A stretch of 44,461 nucleotides of DNA from Defluviitaleaceae bacterium. GTDB taxonomy: Bacteria; Bacillota; Clostridia; Lachnospirales; WRAA01. This document shows positions 1 through 8,343 of this stretch, in pieces (the first letter of the stretch is position 1; each line of letters begins with the position of its first letter). Made by a program: the position numbers and the translations under genes. The stretch is taken from NCBI GenBank assembly GCA_009780015.1, contig WRAW01000012.1:1-44461 (forward strand), given 5' to 3'. The notes below the pieces were generated by a model. The model searched no databases and was not told where the DNA came from. It worked only from the letters and a program-made list of their open reading frames with translations.

Positions 1-108
1 CGACACGGCAAGACATATCGGGTGCATGAAAAACATCGCGAATCCAATCGTCACAGCAAAAAACAGCAGGTTTACCGACGGGTGAAAGCCCGCGAACGCG
101 TCATTCAT
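1..108 (-). CDS. ecfT: Energy-coupling factor (ECF) transporter transmembrane protein EcfT, N-terminal part, runs off the window
   Basis: Minus-strand translation from ATG at 108: MNDAFAGFHPSVNLLFFAVTIGFAMFFMHPICLAVS. The FHPxVNxxFFxxxIxFxMFFMHPxxL pattern is typical of EcfT N-termini. The start overlaps the stop of the preceding DUF4430 gene (ATGAATGA). Confidence 0.8.
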   Translation of the reverse strand, partial: MNDAFAGFHPSVNLLFFAVTIGFAMFFMHPICLAVS

Positions 109-643
109 CGTACAGCGCTCCTCCCGTGTCACGGCCGAGGTCGAGGGTGTACACCCATTCTATCACATCGTCGGGCAGCAGAAAATAGCGCGAAGAACCG
201 CGGCCCGGAAATTCGCCGTTCACCCTGTACATCCAGCCGGACAGCGGCCCCGCGTCAAATTCATAAATATTGTTGATCGCCGTGACATAGGCCGAATCGT
301 AGATTGGCGTATTGCGAAACGCCATATGTATTCCCGCGTCGCGCATCTCGCGCAAAAGTACGTCAAACACGCTCTCGCCCTCAAATGCCGTCACAACCGC
401 CGCCGGGAATATCACGCCGTCGTCCGGAACAAGCTCGTGCATCTCATTATTCAACAAGTGCATGTTGTCCAGCAAGGTATCGGCCCTGACAGACAGCGTA
501 ACAGTGAATGAGTCTCCGTCGCCCGGTTGCACGGCGGACGGAGCGGCGCACGCTCCCGCCAACAAGGCCAACACCACGAAAAGGGCGATAATACGCCCCT
601 TGCGCCTAACATTTATTCCATACCCGCCCATGTCCATCTCCAT
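101..643 (-). CDS. DUF4430 (transcobalamin beta-domain-like) lipoprotein
   Basis: Lipobox-like LLAGAC; C-terminal block EFDAGPLSGWMYRVNGEFPGRGSSRYFLLPDDVIEWVYTLDLGRDTG matches the DUF4430 pattern. Confidence 0.8.
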   Translation of the reverse strand: MEMDMGGYGINVRRKGRIIALFVVLALLAGACAAPSAVQPGDGDSFTVTLSVRADTLLDNMHLLNNEMHELVPDDGVIFPAAVVTAFEGESVFDVLLREMRDAGIHMAFRNTPIYDSAYVTAINNIYEFDAGPLSGWMYRVNGEFPGRGSSRYFLLPDDVIEWVYTLDLGRDTGGALYDE

Positions 644-1653
644 TACCGTGCGTCGGACATTCTGAACAGGCTGTTCTGCCCGTCAGCCGCGCGCTGCGCC
701 GCCACAAGCCCAAGCAGCGCCTGCTCTGTGGGCATAAGATCGCTTTCTCCGTCGCCAAGCGTGTGACTGAAGCCTCCGTCCGCGTTTTGAAAGCTCACTA
801 TATTGTCAATAATTGTGTTGCCGTTCTTGACGAAGCGCGGGTCTTCCAGGTCAACCCCCAGCTCGGTCAGGGCTATTAATACTTGCGCGGCGCTCTCCAC
901 AGTCGGAGCTCCCCTTGAGAATCCGCTCGAAAAACCGCCATGCTCATCCTGACTGCGCGACAGGAACCTGAGAGCCCTGTTCGCGGCCGCGCGCACCGCC
1001 TCGTCATCCTGGTACTTTGCCAAGGCTTGCAGCGCCATTGCCGTAATGTCGACATCGCCCCTCTCGCTTCCGCCGACGGCCGCGCCATTCGTCCCGGCGG
1101 TCATGTTCCATCCTCCGTCCGGGGTCTGCCGCCTAAGTATCTCCGCTACGTACATCTCCCGAGTGGCCTGCGTTTCGGCATTCCGGTACACCGGAACAGG
1201 ATAGTCGAAACTGTCCAGAGCCAGCAGCGCGAAGACCGCGCCGTTGATGCCCTGCCGCAATGTACGGTCAAAGTCGCCCAGCCTGCGAGTAAGATCGAAC
1301 CCCACCACATTTTTCGGGTCGAGGCCAACCGCCGTCATAGCGAGTATCACACGCGAATACTCCGTGAACCTTCTTTCATCAAGGATACCACGCTGCTCCC
1401 TCACAAGCCGCTCAACTTCTCTGCGATAGTTTCTGAAAAACGAATCCGGCGTACTGTGACCGCTGCGCGCAAGCCCAATGACCGCCCATTCGCCGCCGAC
1501 CGTACCAACCCCAGGACTTTGTACCGTCCTCAGTATGTACGCCGCCGCGCCGGACACGGCGGCGTCAAGCTCAGACCGGCTTGCCGCGCCAACAGGCACG
1601 GCAAGCCCGATAAACAGCACAAAGGAGGTAATAACTAATAATATACGACGCAT
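643..1653 (-). CDS. Secreted alpha/alpha-barrel protein with prenyltransferase/squalene-cyclase-like repeats (intrinsic factor alpha-domain-like)
   Basis: Signal peptide, repeated DGGWN / HGGFSSG / ADGGFSH motifs and STPDSFF/TEQALLGLVA helices; stop overlaps the start of the DUF4430 gene. Confidence 0.75.
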   Translation of the reverse strand: MRRILLVITSFVLFIGLAVPVGAASRSELDAAVSGAAAYILRTVQSPGVGTVGGEWAVIGLARSGHSTPDSFFRNYRREVERLVREQRGILDERRFTEYSRVILAMTAVGLDPKNVVGFDLTRRLGDFDRTLRQGINGAVFALLALDSFDYPVPVYRNAETQATREMYVAEILRRQTPDGGWNMTAGTNGAAVGGSERGDVDITAMALQALAKYQDDEAVRAAANRALRFLSRSQDEHGGFSSGFSRGAPTVESAAQVLIALTELGVDLEDPRFVKNGNTIIDNIVSFQNADGGFSHTLGDGESDLMPTEQALLGLVAAQRAADGQNSLFRMSDAR

Positions 1654-1684
1654 ACCTACCCATCCTCTCCCTCATCAATGCAGC

Positions 1685-1855
1685 TTAGAACCTGTGTCCA
1701 TAGGTGGGTATGGCGCGTTAGCGAGGCGATTTTTCACCAATTTTCACCAATATAAGAGGTGATGCCGCCCGGGGCACCCATGAAACCCGCTTTTGGCTTC
1801 GTGGGGTGGATTTCGACCGCTAAGACAATGTTCCATCCTATGAACACAGGTTCTT
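1685..1855. repeat. Hairpin-rich TA-flanked inverted-repeat element, copy A
   Basis: TTAGAACCTGTGTCCATAGG...CCTATGAACACAGGTTCTTAA terminal arms; interior block 1766-1810 matches, in reverse complement, element D 26097-26141. Confidence 0.75.
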
Positions 1856-1881
1856 AAATCTAAAATTACAATTATTTACAA

Positions 1882-4800
1882 TTACGAAATATGACCGACG
1901 AATCTACGAAGAATTTCTGCGGCTTCCGCGCGGCTGACCGCATCTTCGTGAGCAGACACGCTTGTCACACCGTCAAGAAGACCATTGGAGCTTGCCCACT
2001 CGATTGCGTCCGATGCCCATGTATTGGCCTCATCAACATCCGCCAAGCTGTCTTCCAATCCTTTGTATCTCGAGTAATTATACAGGAAACGCACGAACTG
2101 CTCAAGAGTCGCATAATCGTTCGGGCCGAATGTACCGTCTCCGCGACCCCCGGCGATCCCAGCCGTATTCGCCCACGCTACCGCACGGTAATACCACTGC
2201 CCGGAAGAAACGTCGTCAAACACGCCGCCGCTTGATATCTCCGGTTCTCCTTCCAGCATCCAAAACATTGATATGGTCTCCGCGCGTGAGAAGTTCGCGT
2301 CAGGCTCAAACCTGCCCTGCGACATACCCCTCATAAAGCCTTCCGCGTGTACAAAACGCGCGGCGCGGGCAAACCAGTCATCCGACGCCACATCTTCAAA
2401 CGGACTGATCCATACACCGGCGAAGAATAATGAAAAGTGGTTAGTCGTGAAAGTTATCTCGCCGTTATTGTAGCTTGCGCCCACCATCTCTTGTATTCCG
2501 GCATTAACGCTCAAATGATAGACCGTAAGGAGGTCGAAGTCTTCCTCCTGTAAGTCTGCCGGCGGCATATAAGGCAGAATTACGGCGGCAACACCGTCAA
2601 AGTTTCTCACAGTACTTTCGTCTACGGTTATCATAAGGGAAGTTACCGGGTTGCCGCCAACGACTTCCCGCTGCTCGTCGCTAAGAACAGTATCGACATC
2701 GACAATCTCACTGATGATTTCTACTTCCGAATCATCCTCAACGCCGTACACAAGGCCCGCAAGGGTCAAGCTGTCAAGAGTTATTATCGCCACATCGGAC
2801 TGAATTGTCAGGCTCATGTCATGCTGAGCCACGTCTCTTATGGATTCGGCGCGCAACGCAACCTTTACACGACTTGCGCCCTCTGCCGCGACGAAGATTA
2901 CAATTTCCCGCAAGCCTTCCTCAATGGCCTGTTCGATAAGCGCCAGCACAAGCTCGTGCCCAACTTCCGCCACGGCGGTTCCGTCTTCCGCCTCTTCCGG
3001 CACCACAACAGCAATACCTCCTGCCGGCGGAGGAACCGAGTCCTCCGTGTCGTCATCCTGCTGGGGCGCGCCCACATCGGCTCCAAGATCGCGTGTGAAC
3101 AGCCACTCGACCCTATCCCCGCTGTTCAGCCGCACATTCATCGCGGAAGTCGGCGGGAAAACTCCGTTTATGCTGAACACCCAGCCGGACAGAGGCCCGG
3201 CGTCAAACTCGGCAAGACCATTGATGCTCGACACATATCCGCCTGCCGATACAACAGCCAAACCGGTCTTACGCAGCAAGCTGTACACCGTTTCACCCAG
3301 CTCAATGTCAATATCTCCTTCAAAGAACGGCGCTTGCGCAGGGTCGCGTACGCTGATAAACGCGCTGCCGACCGGGACGGAAGGGATCGACGGCCCTGTT
3401 CCGCCGCCGGGCTGATCTCCGCCGCCCCCAGGAAGCGTAACCGTCATTTCACCCGCGTCGCGCATGTCGTACAGGGCATCTCTGCCGCTCCTGAAGCGGT
3501 CATACGCTACAAGCGCGTGGGCTGCTTGCTCTGTAGACATCGCATTAACGACAATGCCTCCAAAATCTCCCCAATCTGCTGTAAATCCACCGGATGCGGA
3601 GTCTTGCAGGCTCAGCAGCGCGGTAATGGGATTTCCGCTGTCTTTAACAAATCTGTAATCACTTTGCGGGTCGATGCCCAAAGTCGTCAGCGCAATAATA
3701 ACCTGCGCGGAGCTCTCCGCGCTGTAGCTGCCCCAAGACTGCCATCCCCCATTTGACGTTTGCTCTGATGAAAGCCAGTTTAGGGCGTTATTGATGGAAA
3801 CATTGACATTTGCGTGTGAACTGTATGGAGCAAGAGCCTGTATCGCCTGCGCGGTGGCGTCTACGTCAGGCCCCCAATTATCCCAATAGCCGCCGCTTTC
3901 CTGCGCCGCGACGATTGCGTTAACATACTGCTGTCTCACACCTGTAAGCTGCCCCCTGATTCCGTGATACGGCCTGGAGTCAAGGGCAATCAGCGCGAAG
4001 ATGTTGCTGTTTATTGGGCCGCCGGGGGTAAATACGCTGAACGCCTCCGTAAGATCATGCCCATTGTAATTGGAGGCATCCAAGCCAAGAGCGGTCAACG
4101 CAAGCGTAACCCGGGCAAAGTCGGTCGAGCTTGTAAGCCCCGCGCCACCGCCCGGAAGCGCGGCGTTAAGGCTCGCCAAATAACGATTATACCAAGCAAC
4201 ATCATCAATTCCCGCGCGAGCCATCGCCAGTACCATCCACTCGCTGCTGATTCCCGGGGAAGGCGTATCCGCACGTATCCAGCTCAGCGCGTCCGTCAGC
4301 GCGTCGTGAGGGTTGGGAAGCGACAGAGGGTCAGGCAACTTCAGTACGTCTGCCTCCGCCAGAAGCGCCTCCAGCGCTTGTTCAGCCTCTTTTGCGGTTG
4401 ACAGCGGATTACTTACAACATCTAAGGCCGCCTGGCGCGCCTCCTCAGTACCGCGGCCAACGACCAGCGCGCGGACAAGTTCACTCCTGTCCGCATAGGT
4501 GTGAAGCGGCTGATTCGTATCTGTCAGAGAGAATTTCCATTGAATAACGTCTCCGTGGGCCAGCATATAGGAATCAGCCGGAATATCGAACAAATTGTGG
4601 TTTGCCGCAAACGCCCATCCGGCCGACAGGTTATGGACGCGGCTTTCGAGGAAACCGTCAATTGTTCTCTCAATCTCATTCATGATAACGTCAGAAGCTC
4701 CGCGACTGCGGTCATTCAGCATTGCCCGGGTAGGGTAGTCCGCACCTAAACCTGCCGAAATATTAAACGCAACCGGCTCTATGTAGAATCCGTGCTCAAG

Positions 4801-5217
4801 ATTGTAGCTTTCAAGGCCAATATAAACTGTGATCGTACCCGTCGAAACAGGGAGTACATGTTCTTCGATCTCTTCGATCTCTTCTTCCTCGTCCTCGTCC
4901 TCCTCTTCAACTTTGTAATCTTCGTCGTCTAAATCAGGATATTCTTCATCTTCGTAATCAGGCTCTTCCTCTGAGTCAGGAACAGTTGGTTCAGTTGGTT
5001 CACTCGGTTCAACCGGATCGGTGTGATGACCGTATTCAGGATCATAATCATCGTCCGGCTCCACATAATATCCTTGTTCGGAGCCATAGCCGTAACCCGC
5101 CGGTTCTCCTGCCTGCGCCGTCACGCCCGCGGGCATGTTTCCAAGGGCAATAAACAACGCCAGCACCATCGCGAACATTCTTGCCGTCAGCTTTCTCAAA
5201 ACAACCATCCCTCTCAA
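1882..5217 (-). CDS. Large surface protein: acidic N-terminal region, DUF4430-like domain(s), alpha/alpha-barrel repeats, second DUF4430, C-terminal SLH domains
   Basis: Signal peptide; GGYWDNWGPDVDATAQAIQAL, NGGWQSWGSYSAESSAQVIIALTTLG; EFDAGPLSGWVFSINGVFPP...RVEWLFTRDLGADVG; C-terminal FEDVASDDWFARAARFVHAEGFMRGMSQGRFEPDANFSRAE and following SLH repeats. Confidence 0.85.
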   Translation of the reverse strand: MRGMVVLRKLTARMFAMVLALFIALGNMPAGVTAQAGEPAGYGYGSEQGYYVEPDDDYDPEYGHHTDPVEPSEPTEPTVPDSEEEPDYEDEEYPDLDDEDYKVEEEDEDEEEEIEEIEEHVLPVSTGTITVYIGLESYNLEHGFYIEPVAFNISAGLGADYPTRAMLNDRSRGASDVIMNEIERTIDGFLESRVHNLSAGWAFAANHNLFDIPADSYMLAHGDVIQWKFSLTDTNQPLHTYADRSELVRALVVGRGTEEARQAALDVVSNPLSTAKEAEQALEALLAEADVLKLPDPLSLPNPHDALTDALSWIRADTPSPGISSEWMVLAMARAGIDDVAWYNRYLASLNAALPGGGAGLTSSTDFARVTLALTALGLDASNYNGHDLTEAFSVFTPGGPINSNIFALIALDSRPYHGIRGQLTGVRQQYVNAIVAAQESGGYWDNWGPDVDATAQAIQALAPYSSHANVNVSINNALNWLSSEQTSNGGWQSWGSYSAESSAQVIIALTTLGIDPQSDYRFVKDSGNPITALLSLQDSASGGFTADWGDFGGIVVNAMSTEQAAHALVAYDRFRSGRDALYDMRDAGEMTVTLPGGGGDQPGGGTGPSIPSVPVGSAFISVRDPAQAPFFEGDIDIELGETVYSLLRKTGLAVVSAGGYVSSINGLAEFDAGPLSGWVFSINGVFPPTSAMNVRLNSGDRVEWLFTRDLGADVGAPQQDDDTEDSVPPPAGGIAVVVPEEAEDGTAVAEVGHELVLALIEQAIEEGLREIVIFVAAEGASRVKVALRAESIRDVAQHDMSLTIQSDVAIITLDSLTLAGLVYGVEDDSEVEIISEIVDVDTVLSDEQREVVGGNPVTSLMITVDESTVRNFDGVAAVILPYMPPADLQEEDFDLLTVYHLSVNAGIQEMVGASYNNGEITFTTNHFSLFFAGVWISPFEDVASDDWFARAARFVHAEGFMRGMSQGRFEPDANFSRAETISMFWMLEGEPEISSGGVFDDVSSGQWYYRAVAWANTAGIAGGRGDGTFGPNDYATLEQFVRFLYNYSRYKGLEDSLADVDEANTWASDAIEWASSNGLLDGVTSVSAHEDAVSRAEAAEILRRFVGHIS

Positions 5218-5235
5218 AATAGATTTCCCCGAGGA

Positions 5236-5273
5236 ATTAAAAACACGTCCCGTCTGCTGCGACGGAACGTGTC
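5236..5273 (-). terminator. Intrinsic terminator downstream of the cobalamin aptamer (likely expression platform)
   Basis: Minus strand ACACGTTCCGTC-GCAGCA-GACGGGACGTGT followed by TTTTTAATT. Confidence 0.75.
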
Positions 5274-5289
5274 AAAAATAGGCACGCTC

Positions 5290-5445
5290 TAAAACACAAC
5301 GCTCCGTCAGGGGAAGCATGTAATGCATCACAGCGTATCTGACTTATCGGCGGCGGCTTGACAGCCGCACCGCATCACAGTGACCCGCTCGCAGGGATTC
5401 TCACCCTATTCCGCAATTGAGGTTGCCCTCACGTGATACAACATA
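5290..5445 (-). ncRNA. Cobalamin riboswitch
   Basis: Minus strand GGAATAGGGTGAGAATCCCTGCGAGCGGGTCACTGTGATG...AAGTCAGATACGCTGTG matches the conserved cobalamin aptamer blocks (GGGTGNNAATCCC, CACTGTGA, AGTCAGATAC). Confidence 0.85.
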
Positions 5446-5457
5446 TCTGCTATGTAC

Positions 5458-5487
5458 TAACTATAACCATATTTATTTACTTTGTCA
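5458..5487 (-). promoter_or_regulatory. Sigma-A-type promoter of the corrinoid operon
   Basis: Minus strand TTGACA-AAGTAAATAAATATGGT-TATAGT, about 17-nt spacer, immediately upstream of the riboswitch. Confidence 0.6.
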
Positions 5488-5490
5488 AGA

Positions 5491-5976
5491 CTAAATGTGA
5501 TCCGGGTCAACAACCGTTAATCCAAACTCTCTCGCAAGGATTCGCGCCGTTTTCGCAGCCATTTCACCGGTAAACTCCATACACTGATTTCTCTTGCTTC
5601 TCTTTTGCCATATCCATGCCTTGGTGTGAACATGGCAGCATAGTACTCCGTCGTGATCGTTACGAAAACTTTGCTGCAACTCATTCGCCAGTCTCATGCA
5701 TTTTTTGCTCTTGGGATCCGATTCTGACGAAGGTTCCGTCCTGCCAAAGAAATACCCCAGACAAATAACGGCTCCTGATACAGCTCCGCACATACATTTC
5801 GAGCGACCAACGCCCAGAGGAAATCCTGAGGACGCCGCTATAAATTCGGCAGGCATATCCGGCTCCATATTCTTCCTGATAGACGCCTCTACTGCTTCCG
5901 AACAGTAATACCTGCCGCTTCTGTAAAATTCCTCGGCGTCTCCTTGCACATCCCTGATAGTAACCTCTTGCACCAC
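5491..5976 (-). CDS. C_GCAxxG_C_C family (probable redox) protein
   Basis: GFPLGVGRSKCMCGAVSGAVICLGYFFGR matches the C_GCAxxG_C_C family pattern; downstream conserved Cys residues in CMRL and CCHVH. Confidence 0.8.
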   Translation of the reverse strand: MVQEVTIRDVQGDAEEFYRSGRYYCSEAVEASIRKNMEPDMPAEFIAASSGFPLGVGRSKCMCGAVSGAVICLGYFFGRTEPSSESDPKSKKCMRLANELQQSFRNDHDGVLCCHVHTKAWIWQKRSKRNQCMEFTGEMAAKTARILAREFGLTVVDPDHI

Positions 5977-6397
5977 TAGAATTCCTCCTTGTCAGATACC
6001 GGCCGGTACGCCGGTTTATTCACAAACATCAAAAAAACGCTCATCAACCGTGTCAATGTCGTTGCAGCATCAAAGTGACACAAATGACCAACGGTCTCCA
6101 AGCATTTAATATTTCATCTTATGTAAGGAAGAATCGCTAATGTCAATTGCGCAAACATGTTTTATGCTGAAGCTCACGGCTCTGATAACAATTCAATCAA
6201 TTAACAAAGAAAACCATTGCTAATCACCCCTCTATGCTACTAATGCTGCAATAGTAACACAGAGTATATCCCAATGTCAAGCAAAGTTTACACATTCATG
6301 TAAATATTAGAACTGATTTCCGTACTATCGTACAGTTTTGACAAAAAGCCAGGACTAAGGCATTATATTGTCAGATTGGTAAGACCCTAAGGCAATA

Positions 6398-6628
6398 TTG
6401 GAATTACAGAAACTTGTTATAAGCGAATTGCCGCTTGCTTCCGACTATGAATACGATAATGGGCCTGACATGGAAGTTTACCTGACTCATAATAATTTCC
6501 CCTTAATCCGACATGACCCGGCTAGTATGTCTTTTAGCAGACGTATTACAGATACATTGTTCACTGATAACTATACTAATGTCTATTATAATATAAACCG
6601 TAGACAATCTCAACAATTGTCGGCCTAA
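6398..6628 (+). CDS. Small hypothetical protein (TTG start)
   Basis: 76-aa ORF only; no recognised motif, non-ATG start. Confidence 0.3.
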   Translation: MELQKLVISELPLASDYEYDNGPDMEVYLTHNNFPLIRHDPASMSFSRRITDTLFTDNYTNVYYNINRRQSQQLSA

Positions 6629-6662
6629 ATGTCTATGAATATAATTACCCTGGGAGGTTTAT

Positions 6663-7067
6663 ATGTCACACCGTAAATTACTTTTTGTATTAAGTATATT
6701 CAATGCAACGGTGAACACATTGTACCTAGTTAGATTTTTCGGGGTGCTTCCGCCCGAAGCTGTCGTTTATGGATATGTGCCGTGGTTTATGTCATTCGCA
6801 TTACCCAACATTATTTTTACCTTGTTATCGTGGCTTTTGGTATATTCATTGCTGAAAAAACATGACACGTTAGCGGTGTTATTCGGGTTACTAAATGCAG
6901 GGGGCTTGATTTTCCATGCGCTAAACGGCTTTATGTTTAGCTTTTATTCGGGTTCTCTAAATGCGTTGACGCCATTTAACGCAATCTTTGAAATAGTAGT
7001 TTATGTATACGGTTTATCTCTCGCCGCATTTTACATTACGCAATTTTGGAAGGGAGATAAAAAATAA
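6663..7067 (+). CDS. Small integral membrane protein, unknown function
   Basis: 134 aa with four hydrophobic segments; GGGAGG RBS just upstream of the ATG. Confidence 0.7.
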   Translation: MSHRKLLFVLSIFNATVNTLYLVRFFGVLPPEAVVYGYVPWFMSFALPNIIFTLLSWLLVYSLLKKHDTLAVLFGLLNAGGLIFHALNGFMFSFYSGSLNALTPFNAIFEIVVYVYGLSLAAFYITQFWKGDKK

Positions 7068-7138
7068 GACACTACCATATCCAACAAGTAAGCCGCAATA
7101 GGGCAATAATACGAACGGCATATTGGAGATGATATGTT

Positions 7139-7587
7139 TTGTTATCAATCAGAAAGATGCAGAGAAATGATGTCGAGACGCTTTTCAAAATAGCATTGCT
7201 TTCTTTTCAGCCGGATTACGAGAAATACGGCGTATATCCGCCGTTACTAAATATGAAGAGTAATAACTTTTGCCGCCGCGCATATTCGGGAAAACTATAT
7301 TTGTCGATAATGAAATAATTGGCGGGGCATTTATGTTTGGTTTTGGCAAAAAAGGTGAAATCGGTGCGATTTTCCTTGACCCGAATCAACAACGCCAAGG
7401 CTATGGCAAACAGGTTATGTTAATGATTGAAGAACTATATCCGAAAGTTCGGCGGTGGAAACTAGAGACTCCCGCCGAAAGTTATGGGCTTCATAGCTTC
7501 TATGAATCTTTGGGATACACTAAAACCGGAGACAAGGAAGACAAAAAAAGCGGCATAAAAGAGTTTGTCTACGAGAAAACCCTGTAG
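7139..7587 (+). pseudogene. GNAT-family acetyltransferase interrupted by a frameshift
   Basis: Frame 1 LLSIRKMQRNDVETLFKIALLSFQPDYEKYGVYPPLLNMKSNNF continues in another frame as LPPRIFGKTIFVDNEIIGGAFMFGFG...LDPNQQRQGYGKQVM...FYESLGYTKTG. One extra T in the T4 run near 7267-7270 would restore the frame. Confidence 0.7.
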
Positions 7588-7658
7588 TGGTAATTTGGCT
7601 CAAAGCTGATAAAGGATAGGCTCATGGGAAGTAAGTTGAACGTAGGGAGGCGTACAAA

Positions 7659-8075
7659 ATGTACGGAAGGATGTTAAATAAACAAGAAACGCCGACATTT
7701 GACGATTTGATTTGTTACTGCGGCGACAGCGGTAAGCTTTGGATAGCTTTGGACAAATATCTGAAAGATGAGTTTGACGCCACAGCGCTAATTCGCTTTC
7801 CATATGGAAAAGAATATGGCTGGAGCGTGAAGTACAGCAGAAAAAACAAACATATCTGCGACGTATTTGCTGAAAGCGGCGCATTTGCGGCATTTTTTCA
7901 AGTATCAACCAATGCCGTTGAATCAGTTTATGATAAATTAGATTCATATTCTAAAGGTGTTTGGGAAAATAAATATCCTTGCACCAGCGGAGGCTGGATT
8001 GATTTCAGAGTTCTGAATGACGAAAACCTCCAGAATTTGAAAAAAATAATACACGCAAAAGTACGTTCAAAATAA
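7659..8075 (+). CDS. DUF3788-like protein
   Basis: GWSVKYSRKNKHICDVFAESGAFAAFFQVS and C-terminal GGWIDFRV block resemble the DUF3788 family. Confidence 0.65.
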   Translation: MYGRMLNKQETPTFDDLICYCGDSGKLWIALDKYLKDEFDATALIRFPYGKEYGWSVKYSRKNKHICDVFAESGAFAAFFQVSTNAVESVYDKLDSYSKGVWENKYPCTSGGWIDFRVLNDENLQNLKKIIHAKVRSK

Positions 8076-8216
8076 TAATTTTACACAAAGGAGCCGAGTC
8101 GATACAGGTCAATACGCGGCGGTTTACGAAACTTTGACCGGTAGAGAAGATGTTTTGGGATACTCTCCGTTCCCCATGCAATAGCTGTCAGATCTATAAA
8201 TGCAAATTTTCGAGGC

Positions 8217-8267
8217 AAAAAATCCGAACAAGGATTTACGCACAGCCCCTTTGTTCGGATTTTTTTG
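8217..8267. terminator. Bidirectional intrinsic terminator between convergent genes
   Basis: AAAAAATCCGAACAA...TTGTTCGGATTTTTTT. Confidence 0.8.
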
Positions 8268-8343
8268 GTATAGGAGCGAATTTTTCGTGACCGATAAAAA
8301 AGTCTAATATATCTCCGTCGCTCCACTTGATTTGAATATGTTC

